A stretch of 64,000 nucleotides of DNA from Aeromicrobium terrae (GCF_008039565.1 NZ_VDUX01000004.1:342568-406567), one strand, 5' to 3'; positions 10,403 through 19,462 are shown, numbered from the stretch's first letter. Notes: a model not told the origin generated them from the letters alone. Translations and numbers: made by a program.

Positions 10403-11001
10403 CGGCGGCCGGCCAGCGCCGTCACCACCACCACGACGGGGGCCGGGATCTGCCTCCGCAGGGCACGACGCGCGTCCGCGTCGGCACCGTCCTGGAGCCA
10501 CGCGAGGATGTTGCCGAGCCGGCCACGCTGCGCCCGGACCACCTTCTTCGCGGCCGTCTGCATGGGCGGAGCGTCCTGGTACGCGGCGTTGATCGGCTCC
10601 AGGTCGCGCTCCTCGTGCTCGAGGTGGCCGAGCAGGACGTCGCTGAAGCTCGCGAGGGCCTTGCGGGCCGCGTCCGCCGAGAGGGCGGTCGGGTGATTGT
10701 GCAGCGCCTCCATCGTCGACGTCGCCGTGTCGAGCGCGCCACGCATCTGGTGGTGCTCCTCGTCCAGCTCGGCGACGGAGGAGAGGTCGGCGTCCGTCCT
10801 GCGCAGGGCCGGCCAGAAGACCTCTTCCTCGTACTTGTGGTGGTGGCGCACCTCGGAATCGAACCAGTCCCAGGCTCTCTTGAGGTCGTTCGCGCGGGTC
10901 TGCGAGCCCGACGGGAACGTGGCGAGGGCGTCGTCGAAGCGGGAGAGGTCCCGACGGAACGCCGCGTGAATGATCGTGTTCATGGTCCGGTGTTCGGTCA
11001 C
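10369..11001 (-). CDS. Hemerythrin HHE-domain protein
   Basis: 210 residues. HHE cation-binding motifs are visible as HHHKYEEE, DEEHHQ and HLEHEE, which would supply histidine and carboxylate ligands to a non-haem diiron site for oxygen or NO sensing. The C-terminus is basic with a short valine-rich hydrophobic stretch. The GTG start is preferred over an ATG six codons later because GGGGAG lies 9 nt upstream. It is divergent from a TetR regulator, with paired inverted repeats between them. Confidence 0.85.
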   Translation of the reverse strand: MTEHRTMNTIIHAAFRRDLSRFDDALATFPSGSQTRANDLKRAWDWFDSEVRHHHKYEEEVFWPALRRTDADLSSVAELDEEHHQMRGALDTATSTMEALHNHPTALSADAARKALASFSDVLLGHLEHEERDLEPINAAYQDAPPMQTAAKKVVRAQRGRLGNILAWLQDGADADARRALRRQIPAPVVVVVTALAGRRYRRDVASVWA

Positions 11002-11024
11002 GACAGAATCTCCCCGAGATTGGT

Positions 11025-11049
11025 ATTCTGACTAGAACCTCATTCTAGT
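11025..11049. promoter_or_regulatory. Overlapping palindromes, probable TetR operator
   Basis: Two interleaved inverted repeats: TTCT-gact-AGAA (11025-11036) and ACTAGAA-cctca-TTCTAGT (11031-11049, perfect 7-bp arms). They resemble KstR half-sites but lack the AACNNGTT core, so they are more likely the operator of the TetR gene just downstream, controlling it and the divergent hemerythrin gene. Confidence 0.6.
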
Positions 11050-11084
11050 TGAAATGGTTGAGGCCGTCAACGACCAGGAGTGAC

Positions 11085-11768
11085 GTGGAGCGCGAGGCCG
11101 TCGAGGAGAAGCGGGCGTACGACGCCACGCGCCGGCGCGAGCGCGCGTCGCAGCAGCGCAGCGAGACCCGCGACCGCGTGCTGGCGGCGGCCGAGGAGCG
11201 GTTCCTCGCCGACGGCTACGCCGGGACGCGGATGACCGAGATCGCGGCGACGGCCGGGGTCTCCCTCGCCACCGTCTATGCGGCCGGCCGCAGCAAGGGC
11301 GAGCTCATCCAGCAGGTGATCCAGCGCGCCACCGCCGGCGTCCCGTCGGACGACCCGCTCGAGGAGCCGCCGGAGTTCGACGCCGCGGGCCGGCCCGCGC
11401 TGCGGCACATCGCCGCCGAGAACGAGCCCGAGCGTCAGGTCGAGCTGATCGCCGACCGCATCTCCGGCGTGCTGGAGCGGATCAGCCCGCTGTGGGCCGT
11501 GCTGCGTGACGCCGCGAGCGTCGACGAGACCGCGGCGACGTCCCTGGAGAACTCGCTGAAGCGCCGGCTCGTCTCATTGCGCGCGGCGATCGGGATGATC
11601 CCGGGAGAGCGGCTGCGCGGCGACCTCCGCGAGGCCACCGACACCCTGTGGGCACTGTCCAGCCCGGAGATCTACCTGATGCTGCGCACCTCCCGGCGCT
11701 GGAGCCACGCCCGCTACCGTGCCTGGCTGCGCGAGACCCTCCGCGTCCAGCTGCTCACCGCGGCCTGA
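11085..11768 (+). CDS. TetR-family regulator
   Basis: 227 residues from the GTG at 11085, which has AGGAG four bases upstream. A TTG 36 bp earlier lies inside the operator palindrome and has no ribosome-binding site. The N-terminal helix-turn-helix (GYAGTRMTEIAATAGVSLAT) is typical of TetR; the ligand domain matches nothing I can name. It probably represses itself and the hemerythrin gene. It is not the KstR orthologue, which is at 14778. Confidence 0.85.
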   Translation: MEREAVEEKRAYDATRRRERASQQRSETRDRVLAAAEERFLADGYAGTRMTEIAATAGVSLATVYAAGRSKGELIQQVIQRATAGVPSDDPLEEPPEFDAAGRPALRHIAAENEPERQVELIADRISGVLERISPLWAVLRDAASVDETAATSLENSLKRRLVSLRAAIGMIPGERLRGDLREATDTLWALSSPEIYLMLRTSRRWSHARYRAWLRETLRVQLLTAA

Positions 11769-12057
11769 GGCTCAGTCCCACCGAGAGCACGTCGTCGACC
11801 TGCGCGCCCAGGGCTCGGCGGACGCGGTCCTTCAGCGGCAGGAGGTAGCGGCCGTCCTTCGGGAACAGGGCCGTCGTGAAGTCGATGCCGCCGATCCGCA
11901 CCTCGACCGCCACCTGGCCCCAGTACTCCAGGCCGGCGGCGGCCTCCTTGATGTCCGCGCTCTCGTCCTCGGGGATCGCGACGAAGTAGTACGGCGCCGG
12001 CCCGCGCCACTCGATGACGGGCCCTGAGAACTCGACGTCCACGGGCCCATCATCCAA
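11755..12057 (-). CDS. DUF1905-domain protein
   Basis: 100 residues matching the DUF1905 pattern: an F-P-W-G-PYYFV strand, YWGQVAVEVRIGG, and the conserved LFPKDGRYLLPLK. The function is not known. The TTG start overlaps the end of the transporter gene; a GTG at 12042 is an alternative start. The 3' end overlaps the convergent TetR gene by 14 bp. It is probably the last gene of the fadE34 transcript. Confidence 0.8.
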   Translation of the reverse strand: MDDGPVDVEFSGPVIEWRGPAPYYFVAIPEDESADIKEAAAGLEYWGQVAVEVRIGGIDFTTALFPKDGRYLLPLKDRVRRALGAQVDDVLSVGLSLRPR

Positions 12058-12658
12058 CGGCGAGCTGCAGCGCCACAGCGATCATCGTCGCCGCGATGCA
12101 CACCTCGAGCACCTGCCAGGCGCGTGGCCGGGTGAGCGCGGGTGCCAGCAGGCGGGCGCCGAAGCCGAGGCCCGTGAACCAGACGATGCTGCCCACCGCC
12201 GCGCCGAGGGCGAACCACCAGCGGCCGCCAGCCACGTCGTCGTGCGTCGCGGCGATCGAGCCGAGCAGCAGGACGGTGTCGAGGTAGACGTGCGGGTTCA
12301 GCCAGGTGAGCGCCACCGCACGGCCGACGACGGTTCGGCGGGACTCGGCCGGGCCGCCGTTCGTCGACAACGCCTCCGACTGACGGGCGCGTCGCAGGGC
12401 CTGCGCCGCGTACCAGAGCAGGAACGCGACGCCCAACCACCGGACGACGTCGAGCAGCACACCCGCGCGGTCCACGGCGGCGCCGACGCCGCTGACACCG
12501 GCCGCGATCAGCACGACGTCGGAGACCGCGCACACGGCGACGACGGCGAGGACGTGCGCCCGCATGATCCCCTGCCGCAGGACGTAGGCGTTCTGCGCGC
12601 CGATGGCGACGATGAGCCCGAGACCGGTGCCGAGCCCGGCAAGCAGACTGGCGACCAC
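12050..12658 (-). CDS. argO: LysE/ArgO-family amino-acid exporter
   Basis: 202 residues with about six hydrophobic segments. GAQNAYVLRQG near the N-terminus and TWLNPHVYLDTVLLLGS in the middle are hallmarks of the LysE/ArgO family, which exports lysine, arginine or their analogues through the inner membrane. The GTG start lies two bases after the fadE34 stop, so it is translationally coupled. Why an exporter should follow fadE34 is unclear; it may simply be read through. Confidence 0.88.
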   Translation of the reverse strand: MVASLLAGLGTGLGLIVAIGAQNAYVLRQGIMRAHVLAVVAVCAVSDVVLIAAGVSGVGAAVDRAGVLLDVVRWLGVAFLLWYAAQALRRARQSEALSTNGGPAESRRTVVGRAVALTWLNPHVYLDTVLLLGSIAATHDDVAGGRWWFALGAAVGSIVWFTGLGFGARLLAPALTRPRAWQVLEVCIAATMIAVALQLAVG

Positions 12659-12660
12659 GG

Positions 12661-14739
12661 TCAGCTGCGGGGCAAGCCGAGGATGCGCTCGGCGGCGACG
12701 TTCCGGAGAATCTGCGTGGTGCCGCCGGCGATGGAGAGGCAGCGGTCGAGCAGCATCGCGTGGACGTCCTGGGCGATGTCCGGGTCGTCGGCGAGCAGGG
12801 CGTCGGGGCCGTGCAGGCTGACGATCAGGTCCGATGACTCCTGCCGGTTCCGGACGCCGAGCAGCTTCGCGACGCTGGACTCCGCGCCCGGGCCCTGGCC
12901 GCCGATCGACCGGAGTGTGGAGCGGACGCCGAGCAGTCGGCAGACCGTGCCGAGCGCGACCTGCTGACCGACGCGGGCAGCCTCGAGGTCGCCGCGGCCG
13001 GCCACCAGCTCGATCGCCCGCTCGGTGCTCGGGCCGAGCTTGGAGCCCATCGCCACCCGCTCGTTCGCGAGCGTCGTGCGGGCCAGCCGCCAGCCGTCGT
13101 TGACCTCGCCCACCACGCAGTCGTCGGGCACGAAGACGTCGTCGAGGAAGACCTCGTTGAACATCGCCTCGCCGGTCATCTCCCGCAGCGGCCGGACGTC
13201 GATGCCCTCGGACGTCATGTCCACGAGGAAGTACGTGATGCCCTTGTGCGGCGGGGCGTCCTTGTCGGTGCGCGCGAGGCAGATGGCCCAGTCGGCGTCG
13301 TGCGCGCGCGACGTCCAGACCTTCTGGCCGGTGAGGCGCCACCCGTCCCCATCCCGGACGGCGCGAGTGCTGAGCGACGCGAGGTCGGACCCGGCACCGG
13401 GCTCACTGAACAGCTGACACCAGAAGATGTCGCCGAGCAGCGTCGGCAGGACGAACCGGTCGCGCTGCTCCTCGGTGCCGTGCTGGACGATCGTCGGCAC
13501 CGCCCAGCCGCCGATGGCGATGTCCGGGCGGACGAGGCCGGCGCGGGCCAGCTCCTCGTCGACGACCAGCTGCTCGACCGGGCCGGCGTCCAGGCCGTGC
13601 GGCTTCGGCAGGTGCGGCATGAAGTAGCCGGCGCGCGCCAGGGCTGCCCGCTGCTCATACGTGGGCAGCGTGGCGATCGACGCCAGCTCGTCGCGGGTGG
13701 TCGCCCGGAACGCCTCATCGGCACCGTGGAAGTCGATCTCCATCGTGCGGCGCTCGCCGTCCAGCGCGCGCCGGGCCAGCCGGGCGGCCGACTGCTCGCC
13801 GCCACCGGTGAGGGCGCCGACGATCCCGCGAAGCGCCACGGCACGGCGCAGGTACAGGTGGGCGTCGTGCTCGAACGTGAACCCGATGCCGCCGAGCACC
13901 TGGATGCAGGTCTGCGCGACGGAGACCGCGCCGTCGAGCGCCACCACGGCGGCGACGTCGGCGGCGAAGTCGGCCTGGTCGGACCGTGCGGCGACGGCGG
14001 CGTCCCACGCGGCCGCGGCGATCGACTCGGTGGTCTCCAGCATCTCGGCGCACAGGTGCTTGACCGCCTGGAACGAGCCGATCGGCGCACCGAACTGCTC
14101 GCGCACCTTGGCGTAGGCGACGGCGGTGTCGAGGCACCATTGCGCGACGCCCGACGCCTCGGCGGCCGCGATCGTCACCAGGACCCGGCGGACGAGTGCG
14201 TCGTCGACCCCGTCCAGCGGCGTGCCCCCACCGGAGATCGAGACACGGCCTCCGCGACGCGACAGGTCCGGGCCGGCGACCGGCTCGACGGACCAGCCGT
14301 CACCGTCGTAGAGCCGCCACCCACCGTCGTGCGGGGCGAGCAGCCACCGGGCGTCCACGGCTCCGACGGCCAGTGAGTCGGTGAGCGCCAAGGCCGCACG
14401 GCCGCCGGACGCGAGGTCGGCGAGCGCGTCGGTGGCCGACGTCCGGGCGAGCACCTGCGCGACGACCGTGGTGGAGAGGATCGGTCCGGGCACGAGACCG
14501 TAGGCAGCCGCCTCGACCGCCACCACCTGGTCCAGAAGATCGCCCCCGCCGCCGCCGTGCGACTCCTCGATGGCGATGCCGGTGAGGCCCATCTCGACGA
14601 CGGCCTGCCACGTCTTGGCGAAGGCGGCGGCGACGTCGGACTCCGACTCGCGGACGGCCGCGGTTCCACCGAGCTCGACGGCCCACGCCCGTATGCTCGA
14701 GCCGAGCTCGAGGTGCTCGCGCGTCACGCCGACAGGCAT
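12661..14739 (-). CDS. fadE34: Steroid side-chain acyl-CoA dehydrogenase FadE34 (ChsE3)
   Basis: 692 residues with two fused ACAD units (1-320 and about 335-692). FSEPGAGSDLASL and GQKVWTSRAHDADW in the second unit are the flavin and substrate region; CIQVLGGIGFTFEHD closes the first. In mycobacteria the double-domain FadE34 gene lies divergently next to kstR, and the same arrangement is seen here. FadE34 oxidises the five-carbon (C24) steroid side chain as its CoA thioester. The ATG has GGAGGCGAAGC before it. KstR site 3 lies 16 bp upstream of the start. Confidence 0.92.
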   Translation of the reverse strand: MPVGVTREHLELGSSIRAWAVELGGTAAVRESESDVAAAFAKTWQAVVEMGLTGIAIEESHGGGGGDLLDQVVAVEAAAYGLVPGPILSTTVVAQVLARTSATDALADLASGGRAALALTDSLAVGAVDARWLLAPHDGGWRLYDGDGWSVEPVAGPDLSRRGGRVSISGGGTPLDGVDDALVRRVLVTIAAAEASGVAQWCLDTAVAYAKVREQFGAPIGSFQAVKHLCAEMLETTESIAAAAWDAAVAARSDQADFAADVAAVVALDGAVSVAQTCIQVLGGIGFTFEHDAHLYLRRAVALRGIVGALTGGGEQSAARLARRALDGERRTMEIDFHGADEAFRATTRDELASIATLPTYEQRAALARAGYFMPHLPKPHGLDAGPVEQLVVDEELARAGLVRPDIAIGGWAVPTIVQHGTEEQRDRFVLPTLLGDIFWCQLFSEPGAGSDLASLSTRAVRDGDGWRLTGQKVWTSRAHDADWAICLARTDKDAPPHKGITYFLVDMTSEGIDVRPLREMTGEAMFNEVFLDDVFVPDDCVVGEVNDGWRLARTTLANERVAMGSKLGPSTERAIELVAGRGDLEAARVGQQVALGTVCRLLGVRSTLRSIGGQGPGAESSVAKLLGVRNRQESSDLIVSLHGPDALLADDPDIAQDVHAMLLDRCLSIAGGTTQILRNVAAERILGLPRS

Positions 14740-14755
14740 GCTTCGCCTCCGAATC

Positions 14756-14769
14756 TAGAACGTGTTTCA
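14756..14769. promoter_or_regulatory. KstR-type operator, site 3 (autoregulatory)
   Basis: TAGAACGTGTTTCA fits TNNAACNNGTTNNA with a degenerate right flank. It lies between fadE34 and kstR and would serve both, as in mycobacteria where KstR represses its own gene. Confidence 0.85.
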
Positions 14770-14777
14770 ATAATAGG

Positions 14778-15371
14778 ATGACCAGTGTGACAGAGACTCC
14801 CGGCTCGAACGCCCAGCGCGAGCGCCGTCGTCGCATCCTCGACGCCACCATCGCCCTGGCGAACGAGGGCGGGTTCGACGCGGTGCAGATGCGCGAGGTC
14901 GCGGACAACGCCGACGTCGCCCTGGGCACGCTGTACCGGTACTTTCCGTCGAAGGTGCACCTGCTGGTCACCGCGCTCGGCCGCCAGTTCGAGCGAGCCG
15001 AGGCGCAGGCGCAGGGTCGCCCCGTTCCCGGCGACACCCCGCACGAGCGGGTCATGCACGTCCTCGGCGTCACCACCAAGGCCATGCAGAAGCAGCCGCA
15101 GCTCACCGAGGCGCTGACCCGCGCGTTCATGTTCGCCGACGCGTCGGTGTCCGAGGAGATCCACTACGTCGGCATGAAGCTGACCGCGATCATCACGCAC
15201 GCCATCGAGGGCACCGATCAGACCCGCGAGCCCACCGAGGAGGACACCGCGATCGTCCGCGTCATCGGCGACGTCTGGCTGTCCGCCCTGATGGGTTGGG
15301 TCACCGGGCGCACCACGGCGGACGAGGTCGAGCGGTCGATGGACGTGGCCGTCCGCCTGCTGCTGCGCTGA
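14778..15371 (+). CDS. kstR: Cholesterol-catabolism repressor KstR (TetR family)
   Basis: 197 residues. The N-terminal half (AQRERRRRILDATIA, AVQMREVADNADVALGTLYR, YFPSKVHLLVTALGR) is nearly the mycobacterial KstR sequence as I recall it, and the C-terminal half keeps LTEAxTRAxxFADAS and ARVIxDVWLSxLxxW-type blocks. KstR is released by 3-oxo-cholest-4-enoyl-CoA and similar ligands. Start: the ATG at 14778, or a GTG at 14787 that would be leaderless behind TAGGAT (14774-14779). Synteny with fadE34 strengthens the call. Confidence 0.95.
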   Translation: MTSVTETPGSNAQRERRRRILDATIALANEGGFDAVQMREVADNADVALGTLYRYFPSKVHLLVTALGRQFERAEAQAQGRPVPGDTPHERVMHVLGVTTKAMQKQPQLTEALTRAFMFADASVSEEIHYVGMKLTAIITHAIEGTDQTREPTEEDTAIVRVIGDVWLSALMGWVTGRTTADEVERSMDVAVRLLLR

Positions 15372-15377
15372 CACGAC

Positions 15378-16448
15378 TCAGCGGATCGAGCCGCGACCCG
15401 CGATGAGCGGGAGGTCGAGCGGCGTCACCCAGCCGGGCGGCAGGTCGTTCACGGCGGGCACGGCGTTCAGCGCGCGCATGCCCGTGGCCAGGCAACCGGC
15501 GGTCGCAGCGTCGCGGCCGCTGCCGTCGCTGAACCGGAAGGCGGTCTCCTGCGTGATCGACGGCGTGCCCTCGATCTCGACCCGGTAGACGTCGTCCTGC
15601 CCGCCGCGCGGCCAGTCGGGCGCCGAGTCCTGACCGACGCGGTTCACGTGCCGGAGCTGGATGCGGGTCTCGCCCTTGTACACGCCGTTGATCGTGAAGC
15701 TCACCGCCGCGACCTGGCCGGGCTGGATCACGCCCTTGGCGCTCTTCACCTCGACCGGCGTGACCCACTTGTCGTAGGTGGTGGTGATGTCGTCGAGCTC
15801 GACGCCGACGGCCTCGGCCATCATCGGCACCGTCGCACCCCACGCCATGATCAGGATGTCCGGGATCTCGAGGATCGCCTGGTGCTCCGGCTCGCGGCCG
15901 ATGCCCATCTCGTCCTCGTAGTCACCGAGGTAGTTCACGTAGTCGAGGATCTCCAGCGCGCGGACGACGCGGACCTCCGACGTCAGGCCCATCAGCGTCA
16001 TCGGGAACAGGTCGTTGGCGAAGCCGGGGTCGATGCCGGTGGTGAAGCACGACGACCCGCCCGCGGCGCACGCCTCCTCGACCGGGGTGATCCAGTCCGG
16101 CGGGTTCTGCTTCATCGCCGGCCACACCCACGGGGTCATGGCGGTGGAGACGACGTCGACGCCGGCACGCAGGAACGCGGTCATCACGCGGATGTTCTCG
16201 TCGGCGTGCAGGGCGGTGGGGCCGTAGTGGACGAGTGCGTCGGGCTTCAGCGCGACGAGGGCGTCGAGGTCGTCGGTGCAGGTGACGCCGACGGGGTCGC
16301 GACCGCAGAGCACGCCGACGTCGACGCCGACCTTCTCCGGGTTGCTCACCCCGACGCCCGCGAGCTCGAACTCGGGGTGGTCGAAGACCTCCGACAGGAC
16401 GAGCTTGCCGACGAAGCCGGTGCCCCAGACGACGATGCGTGAGGTCAT
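15378..16448 (-). CDS. Dihydrodipicolinate-reductase-like NAD(P) oxidoreductase
   Basis: 356 residues. An N-terminal Rossmann domain starts with VVWGTGFVGK, and the C-terminal catalytic domain resembles the DHDPR / 2,4-diaminopentanoate dehydrogenase superfamily. [16 protein letters not shown] is shared with the next gene upstream. The actual substrate is unknown; the position in a KstR-controlled operon suggests a steroid-derived intermediate. The ATG overlaps the upstream stop (ATGA). The stop lies 6 bp from the end of kstR. Confidence 0.8.
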   Translation of the reverse strand: MTSRIVVWGTGFVGKLVLSEVFDHPEFELAGVGVSNPEKVGVDVGVLCGRDPVGVTCTDDLDALVALKPDALVHYGPTALHADENIRVMTAFLRAGVDVVSTAMTPWVWPAMKQNPPDWITPVEEACAAGGSSCFTTGIDPGFANDLFPMTLMGLTSEVRVVRALEILDYVNYLGDYEDEMGIGREPEHQAILEIPDILIMAWGATVPMMAEAVGVELDDITTTYDKWVTPVEVKSAKGVIQPGQVAAVSFTINGVYKGETRIQLRHVNRVGQDSAPDWPRGGQDDVYRVEIEGTPSITQETAFRFSDGSGRDAATAGCLATGMRALNAVPAVNDLPPGWVTPLDLPLIAGRGSIR

Positions 16449-17512
16449 GCCCCGATCAGCCCCTTTCCGGTGACGAGCGGCAGGTCGAGCGCGGTCACCA
16501 GACCCGGCTTGGCGTCGACCACCGCCGGGATCGCGTTGACGAGCCGCATCGCGGTGGCCTTGAGGCCTGCGGTGTTGTGGTCGCCGTCGCGACCGAGCAG
16601 CTGGACGTCGACGACGTAGTTGGGCTCGCCCTTGATCTCGACGCGGTAGCAGCCCTTGCCCGCGGGCTGCGGCCACTCGGGCGCGATGTCGTCGTGCACG
16701 CGGGTGACGTGCTCGAGCACGATCACGTCCTTGCCGCCGACCTTGCCGCGCAGCTCGAAGTGGAGCCCGGCGACGGTGCCGGCCTCGATGGTGCCGCTGT
16801 CGATCTCGAACGTCTTCTCCGCGGGCACGCGCTCGTAGAACTCCTCGACGTCCTCGAGCTCGACCCCGAGGCCGGCCGCGATCTGGTGCACGACGCTGCC
16901 CCACGCCATCGTCAGCACGCCCGGCTCGAGCAGCATGGGGACGTGGTCCATCGGCTTCCCGAAGCCCATGACGTCGAACAGGATCATGCCCTGGTCGTAG
17001 GTGTTGTAGTTGAGCACCTCGGAGCAGCGGACCTGGTCGATGCGCTCGCTGATGCTGGTCAGGGAGAGCGGGAGCCAGTCGTTGGCGAAGCCCGGGTCGA
17101 TGCCGTTGACGTAGAGCGACGCACCGCCCTCGACGGCCGCCTGCTTCACGCCGCCGGCCATGTCGGCCACCGAGCCGCACGGGAACTGCAGGAACACCGG
17201 CCCGCTGGACACGACATTCAGGCCGGCGCGCAGCAGGCGCTCGAGGTCGGCCATCGCCTCGAACAGCCGGTCGTCGGCCATCGCGGTGTTGACGACGCAG
17301 TCCGGCTTGAGGGCGATGATCTCGTCGACGTCGTTCGTGGCGAGGACGCCGAGGTCCTTGCCGAGGTTCGCGAGGCGGCCGGCGTCCTGCCCGACCTTGT
17401 CCGGGTTGGACACCCAGACGCCGACGAGCTCCAGGTCAGGGCGGGCGTCGATGCCGGCGATGGCGTTCTTGCCGACGTTGCCCGTGCTCCACGCGACGAC
17501 GCGGTAGGTCAT
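16445..17512 (-). CDS. Paralogous dihydrodipicolinate-reductase-like oxidoreductase
   Basis: 355 residues, same fold and length as its downstream neighbour, with Rossmann motif WSTGNVGK and [16 protein letters not shown]. The two proteins are clearly related but diverged, so they may form a heteromer or act on successive substrates. It overlaps the genes on both sides by 4 bp, the second gene of a three-gene operon. The function is not assigned. Confidence 0.8.
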   Translation of the reverse strand: MTYRVVAWSTGNVGKNAIAGIDARPDLELVGVWVSNPDKVGQDAGRLANLGKDLGVLATNDVDEIIALKPDCVVNTAMADDRLFEAMADLERLLRAGLNVVSSGPVFLQFPCGSVADMAGGVKQAAVEGGASLYVNGIDPGFANDWLPLSLTSISERIDQVRCSEVLNYNTYDQGMILFDVMGFGKPMDHVPMLLEPGVLTMAWGSVVHQIAAGLGVELEDVEEFYERVPAEKTFEIDSGTIEAGTVAGLHFELRGKVGGKDVIVLEHVTRVHDDIAPEWPQPAGKGCYRVEIKGEPNYVVDVQLLGRDGDHNTAGLKATAMRLVNAIPAVVDAKPGLVTALDLPLVTGKGLIGA

Positions 17513-18309
17513 TGCGGCTCCTCCAGGTCGGGCAGGCCCATGTCGAGGTTGGGTGCGTCGATGCCGCCGTCGACCTCGATCACCTTGCCGGTGACGTACG
17601 AGCCGGCGGGGCTGGCGAGGTAGAGGACGGCGGCGGCGATGTCGTCGGGGTCGCCGATGCGGCGGAGCGGGGTGTTGGCCTCCATCGCCGCGGTGAGGCC
17701 CTCGTCGCCGGTGACGATGTCGAGCGCCGACGTGGCGACCGAACCGACGGCGACGGCGTTGACCCGGACGCGCGGCGCGAGGTCGCGAGCGGCGAGCCGG
17801 GTCCACTGGGCGAGCGCGGCCTTGGCGGTGCCGTAGGCGAGGTAGCCGCGACCGGTGACACGGCCCATCACCGAGGAGATGTTCACGACCGAGCCGCCGT
17901 CGCCGGCCAGCAGGTGCGGCAGGGCGGCGCGCGTGAGCGCGTGCGCGGTGGAGACGTTGAAGTGGAACGCGTCCTCCATCGACGCGACGTTGGTGCGGAC
18001 GAACTCCTTGGGCATCCAGCCGCCGACGTTGTTGACCACGACGTCGAGCCGCCCGAAGGCGTCGACGGCGGCCTGGCCGAGCCCGGCGGCCTGGTCGAGG
18101 TCGGACAGGTCGGCCGGCACGATGTGCGCCTGCCGTCCGTGCGCCTCGACCTGCGCGGCGACCTCCTTGAGCTGCTCCTCCGTGCGGGCGGACAGCACGA
18201 CGTCGGCTCCGGCCTCGGCGAGGGCGACCGCGCTGGCCGCCCCGATCCCTCGGCCGGCTCCGGTGACGACGGCGACGCGGCCGTCCAGACGGAACCTCTC
18301 CAGCACCAT
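17509..18309 (-). CDS. Short-chain dehydrogenase/reductase, KstR-controlled
   Basis: 266 residues with TGAGRGIG cofactor motif, NNVGG strand and the YGTAK catalytic pair. A classical SDR, probably acting on a steroid or side-chain hydroxyl. Start chosen at the ATG 18309 because TACTGT (complement of 18316-18321) lies 6 nt before it, giving a leaderless mRNA; a GTG at 18327 lies upstream of that box's start point. KstR site 4 lies immediately upstream. First gene of the operon with the two DHDPR-like genes. Confidence 0.87.
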   Translation of the reverse strand: MVLERFRLDGRVAVVTGAGRGIGAASAVALAEAGADVVLSARTEEQLKEVAAQVEAHGRQAHIVPADLSDLDQAAGLGQAAVDAFGRLDVVVNNVGGWMPKEFVRTNVASMEDAFHFNVSTAHALTRAALPHLLAGDGGSVVNISSVMGRVTGRGYLAYGTAKAALAQWTRLAARDLAPRVRVNAVAVGSVATSALDIVTGDEGLTAAMEANTPLRRIGDPDDIAAAVLYLASPAGSYVTGKVIEVDGGIDAPNLDMGLPDLEEPQ

Positions 18310-18331
18310 GTCGGGACAGTAGCGCACAAAC

Positions 18332-18345
18332 TAGAACGTGTTCCA
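18332..18345. promoter_or_regulatory. KstR-type operator, site 4
   Basis: TAGAACGTGTTCCA fits TNNAACNNGTTNNA. It lies between the SDR operon and the SnoaL-like gene. Flanking AAAC and GTTT extend the dyad by a few bases. Confidence 0.88.
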
Positions 18346-18369
18346 GTTTTCTGGTCTACAGTCGGGACC

Positions 18370-18795
18370 ATGCTCGACCTCCAGACCATCTCCGATCGCA
18401 TCGAGATCGACGACCTGATCACGCGCTACACGCGCGCCGTCGACCAGCTCGACTGGGCGCTCTACGACACCGTCTTCACCCCGGACGCGACGATCGACTA
18501 CACCGCGAGCGGCGGCATCGCCGGCACCCGCGACGAGGTGCGCGACTGGCTCGCCGCCACGCTGCCGATGTTCGCGCAGATGCAGCACTACGTGTGCCAG
18601 AAGGAGGTCACCCTCCACGGCGACACCGCCGAGCTCGTCGTCTACCTGATGAACCCGATGGCCATCGAGCAGCCCGACGGCAGCATGTGGCGGATGGAGA
18701 TGGGCGGCCACTACCTGCACCAGCTCGTCCGCACCCCCGACGGCTGGAGGAGCCGCGAGCTCGTCGAGAAGATGGTCTGGGACCGCAAGGACTGA
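18370..18795 (+). CDS. SnoaL-like / nuclear transport factor 2 family protein
   Basis: 141 residues, a single cone-shaped alpha+beta barrel domain (SnoaL_4 type: IDDLITRYTRAVDQLDW and the tryptophan-rich C-terminal strand). The family includes steroid isomerases, hydratases and dehydratases. Since it is divergent from the SDR operon behind KstR site 4, a steroid-ring or side-chain reaction is likely, but no catalytic residues can be named. TACAGT (18357-18362) lies 7 nt before the ATG: leaderless. Confidence 0.85.
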   Translation: MLDLQTISDRIEIDDLITRYTRAVDQLDWALYDTVFTPDATIDYTASGGIAGTRDEVRDWLAATLPMFAQMQHYVCQKEVTLHGDTAELVVYLMNPMAIEQPDGSMWRMEMGGHYLHQLVRTPDGWRSRELVEKMVWDRKD

Positions 18796-18820
18796 CGCGA
18801 CCTCTGCGATAGTGGCCGGC

Positions 18821-19462
18821 ATGGCGATCAAGCTCGTCCAGCGCCTCCTGAGCCGGCAGCTGGGCAACCCGTCCGGGCTGCTCGGCGGAGTCGTCGCGAA
18901 CCAGCTCAACGAGCGGAACGGCGCATCGATCACTGCCGCCGTGGACGCCCTGGGGTGCACCGGCGGTGAACGGGTCGCAGACATCGGGTTCGGTGGCGGG
19001 ATCGGGCTCGGGCTGCTCCTGGACGCCGTCGGCGCCGACGGGCGGGTGCACGGCATCGAGCCTTCCCCCTCGATGGTCGCCCGGGCCAGGAAGACCTATG
19101 CGTCGCAGGTGGCCGGTGGTCAGCTCGTCCTGGCCGACGGAGCGATGGACTCGCTGCCCGTCGAGGACGGCGAGCTCGACGGCTGGATCAGCCTGAATAC
19201 GATCTACTTCATCCCGAAGCTCGAGGAGGCCTTTGCGGAGGCGGCTCGGGTCCTCGCGCCGAGCGGGCGTGGCGTACTTGGCGTGGCGGACCCGGACTGG
19301 CTCGGCCGCCAGCCGTTCGCCGAGCACGGCTTCATTGTCCGCCCGCTCGACGAGGTGACCGGGATGCTCGAGGCCGCCGGTCTCGCGGTGGACGTGAAGA
19401 CGCTTGCCAGGCCCGGGTCGGACGTGAGCTACAACCTGCTGATCTGCACGCGCGCGGGCTGA
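18821..19462 (+). CDS. Class I SAM-dependent methyltransferase
   Basis: 213 residues. Motif I is ADIGFGGGIGLGL, the acidic residue ending the next strand is in HGIEPSPSMV, and PVEDGELDG follows, as in the Methyltransf_11 family. The substrate is unknown. The ATG at 18821 is preferred over an in-frame GTG at 18812 because GATAGT (18808-18813) would drive a leaderless message from it. The stop overlaps the start of the kinase gene (TGATG). Confidence 0.82.
   Translation: MAIKLVQRLLSRQLGNPSGLLGGVVANQLNERNGASITAAVDALGCTGGERVADIGFGGGIGLGLLLDAVGADGRVHGIEPSPSMVARARKTYASQVAGGQLVLADGAMDSLPVEDGELDGWISLNTIYFIPKLEEAFAEAARVLAPSGRGVLGVADPDWLGRQPFAEHGFIVRPLDEVTGMLEAAGLAVDVKTLARPGSDVSYNLLICTRAG

Noticed and set aside
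11031..11049. Fifth KstR operator
   Set aside because: The dyad has a 5-nt spacer and lacks the AACNNGTT core, so it fails the consensus.
11049..11084. TTG start extending the TetR protein by 12 residues
   Set aside because: It lies within the operator palindrome and has no ribosome-binding site, while the GTG at 11085 has AGGAG.
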